Assembly (NCBI RefSeq): GCF_900636535.1 | Contig: NZ_LR134289.1 | Location: 1,550,001-1,614,000, forward strand | Direction: 5' to 3' | Source of the DNA: Chryseobacterium gleum | Lineage (GTDB): Bacteria; Bacteroidota; Bacteroidia; Flavobacteriales; Weeksellaceae | Length of the DNA stretch: 64,000 bases | Shown here: positions 63,171-64,000 of the stretch, piece after piece | How positions within the stretch are numbered: position 1 is the stretch's first letter | Layout of the letters: each line of letters begins with the position of its first letter | Program-made: the position numbers and the translations under genes | Notes under the pieces: model-generated | The model's database searches: none | Told to the model about the DNA's origin: nothing | Seen by the model: the letters and a program-made list of their open reading frames with translations, nothing else

Positions 63171-63383
63171 ATGATGCTTTTTGAAGACCCAACTTATTTA
63201 ATTATTGCATTTGCAGTATTTGCGGCATTAAACGTTGTTACAATCAGAGATATTCTTAAAAACAAAAATCTTTCAAAAAGACAAAGAAACAATTACATCT
63301 GGTTGCAGTTCGGCTTACCGATCATTGGTTCGATTATCTATTTTTCAGAAAAAAGTGATAAATCGCTTCACCTGAAAAAGTAG
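63171..63383 (+). CDS. Small PLDc_N-like membrane protein, possible immunity partner
   Basis: A 70-residue protein with two helices (YLIIAFAVFAALNVVTI and YIWLQFGLPIIGSIIYF), matching the short PLDc_N (phospholipase D N-terminal-like) type, whose second helix ends in G-IIYF. Tight coupling with the Cys-rich lipoprotein gene suggests a linked role, such as self-protection; this is inference. Confidence 0.65.
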   Translation: MMLFEDPTYLIIAFAVFAALNVVTIRDILKNKNLSKRQRNNYIWLQFGLPIIGSIIYFSEKSDKSLHLKK

Positions 63384-63404
63384 TTTCTGACCTGACATTT
63401 ACAG

Positions 63405-63434
63405 ATAAGCTGCCTCAGTTTTGAGGCAGCTTAT
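63405..63434. terminator. Bidirectional terminator
   Basis: Perfect 13-bp arms ATAAGCTGCCTCA and TGAGGCAGCTTAT around GTTT, between convergent genes ending at 63383 and 63446. The plus side continues TTATT. Confidence 0.85.
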
Positions 63435-63445
63435 TTATTAAGTAT

Positions 63446-64000
63446 TCAACCCATCTTTATTCTAGGCAATCCAATTTCGTGTTCCTGCGGATAGGGCTGC
63501 CTGAAAGTCATACTGACATCTTCCCGCAAACTTCTTTCCATCTCTTTTGATTTGTTCTCATCCATTGAATACCTCGGATCGGCAATAAGGGGCATTTTGG
63601 CCATCCTTGTAATGGTTACGGTTGGAAAATGGTAATCCACTTCGGCGGTTCCAAGTAAAAGGTAGATTCCCCCTTCTTTAAAAGGAAATTTTTTCAGGCT
63701 GTCCGGAAAGTGCGCGGTATCAAAGTAGTCACCGTTCACATCAATCCAGGTTCCAAAATACATATCGTCTTTCTTGCCCGGATGGTTTTTCATTTTAATG
63801 GGTACGTGCTTCCTGGAAATCAAATAAGCCAGCATTCTAACTTGCTTCTTGTGATATTTTAAAAGATCCTTAACCAATACATCCCCTCTGTGTTTCGTCT
63901 TTAGTAAATCAAAAATAGAATAGGAAACCGGAAATCCTAATATCTCAATTTCATCAAAAGCATCTTCAAATGGATTTCTATCGATTGCCGGTAGCTCATA
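63446..64000 (-). CDS. dnaE: DNA polymerase III alpha subunit (DnaE), C-terminal part, cut by window edge
   Basis: The minus-strand frame is open from the window edge to the stop at 63446 (184 residues visible). Residues read ILGFPVSYSIFDLLKTKHRG, GDVLVKDLLKYHKKQVRMLAYLISRKHV, MYFGTWIDVNGDYFDTAHFPDSLKKFPF and GGIYLLLGTAEVDYHFPTVTITRMAKMPLIADPRY, the C-terminal OB-fold region of Bacteroidota DnaE proteins. The version here could be the accessory, mutagenesis-type DnaE, but the catalytic part lies outside the window. An apparent start at 63877 is an internal TTG. Confidence 0.8.
   Translation of the reverse strand, partial: YELPAIDRNPFEDAFDEIEILGFPVSYSIFDLLKTKHRGDVLVKDLLKYHKKQVRMLAYLISRKHVPIKMKNHPGKKDDMYFGTWIDVNGDYFDTAHFPDSLKKFPFKEGGIYLLLGTAEVDYHFPTVTITRMAKMPLIADPRYSMDENKSKEMERSLREDVSMTFRQPYPQEHEIGLPRIKMG

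Noticed and set aside
1..64000. tRNA or rRNA genes, integrase gene and att sites
   Set aside because: I found no cloverleaf-like tRNA, no rRNA sequence and no tyrosine or serine recombinase in the window, so the element's ends cannot be placed.

Overview
The window looks like DNA from a Bacteroidota bacterium, most likely Flavobacteriia or Sphingobacteriia of the Chryseobacterium/Elizabethkingia/Sphingobacterium type. The evidence is the CTnDOT-style tra/mob/rte gene set, many TAnnTTTG-type -7 promoter boxes, AT-rich intergenic DNA and Bacteroidota-specific families (DUF3408, DUF3872, DUF3853, DUF3945, RteC, DUF6876, PRTRC). The species cannot be fixed from sequence alone.

Layout. (1) 1-3.2 kb: a truncated unknown protein, a TIGR02391/Ymh protein with a HEPN-like motif, a small membrane protein and a GNAT acetyltransferase. 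(2) 3.2-22.4 kb: a conjugation operon read leftwards (traA, traB-like, traD, unknown gene, traE, F, G, I, J, K, unknown gene, L, M, N, O, Q), ending at a strong terminator. traG is split by a 2.49-kb group II intron, and a mercury-resistance cargo (arsR-type regulator, merTP, merP-like, broken lipoprotein gene, merB, merA) sits between the unknown traD-side gene and traE, flanked by imperfect 51-nt direct repeats. (3) 22.4-27 kb: a probable oriT and mobA, mobB (relaxase) and mobC (coupling protein), read rightwards. (4) 27-35.8 kb: an AraC-regulated DUF308 gene plus a TolC/HlyD/MFS tripartite pump, two universal-stress proteins and an rteC gene broken by a nonsense codon. (5) 35.8-51.2 kb: a giant methylase-helicase, DUF1896, an internally deleted ORF6N remnant, AraC regulator and SDR, an AbiE toxin-antitoxin pair with paired operators, and a CTnDOT-like excision module (rteC, two excisionase-like HTH genes, DUF3945, topoisomerase III). 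(6) 51.4-54.4 kb: a frameshifted TPR/AraC-type regulator, a long perfect palindrome and a third rteC. (7) 54.5-64 kb: a plasmid-like replicon (HTH, DUF3853, Rep, eight 17-bp iterons with DnaA boxes, toprim primase), a PRTRC ThiF remnant, an HNH protein, two copies of a structured repeat with compensatory base changes, a frameshifted hsp20, a Cys-rich lipoprotein with a small membrane partner, and the C-terminal end of a DnaE polymerase.

How it works together. Regions 2-6 make up most of an integrative and conjugative element: mating-pore genes, relaxosome and coupling protein, and the RteC/Xis/Exc-type excision control. Its cargo covers mercury detoxification, efflux and AbiE. No integrase or att site is visible, so at least one end lies outside the window or the element sits next to an iteron plasmid backbone (region 7). 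A short motif with core AAACACTGCC or close variants recurs upstream of several transfer operons, oriented with transcription, and may tie them into one regulon.

All assignments come from reading the translations and DNA by eye; no database search was run.
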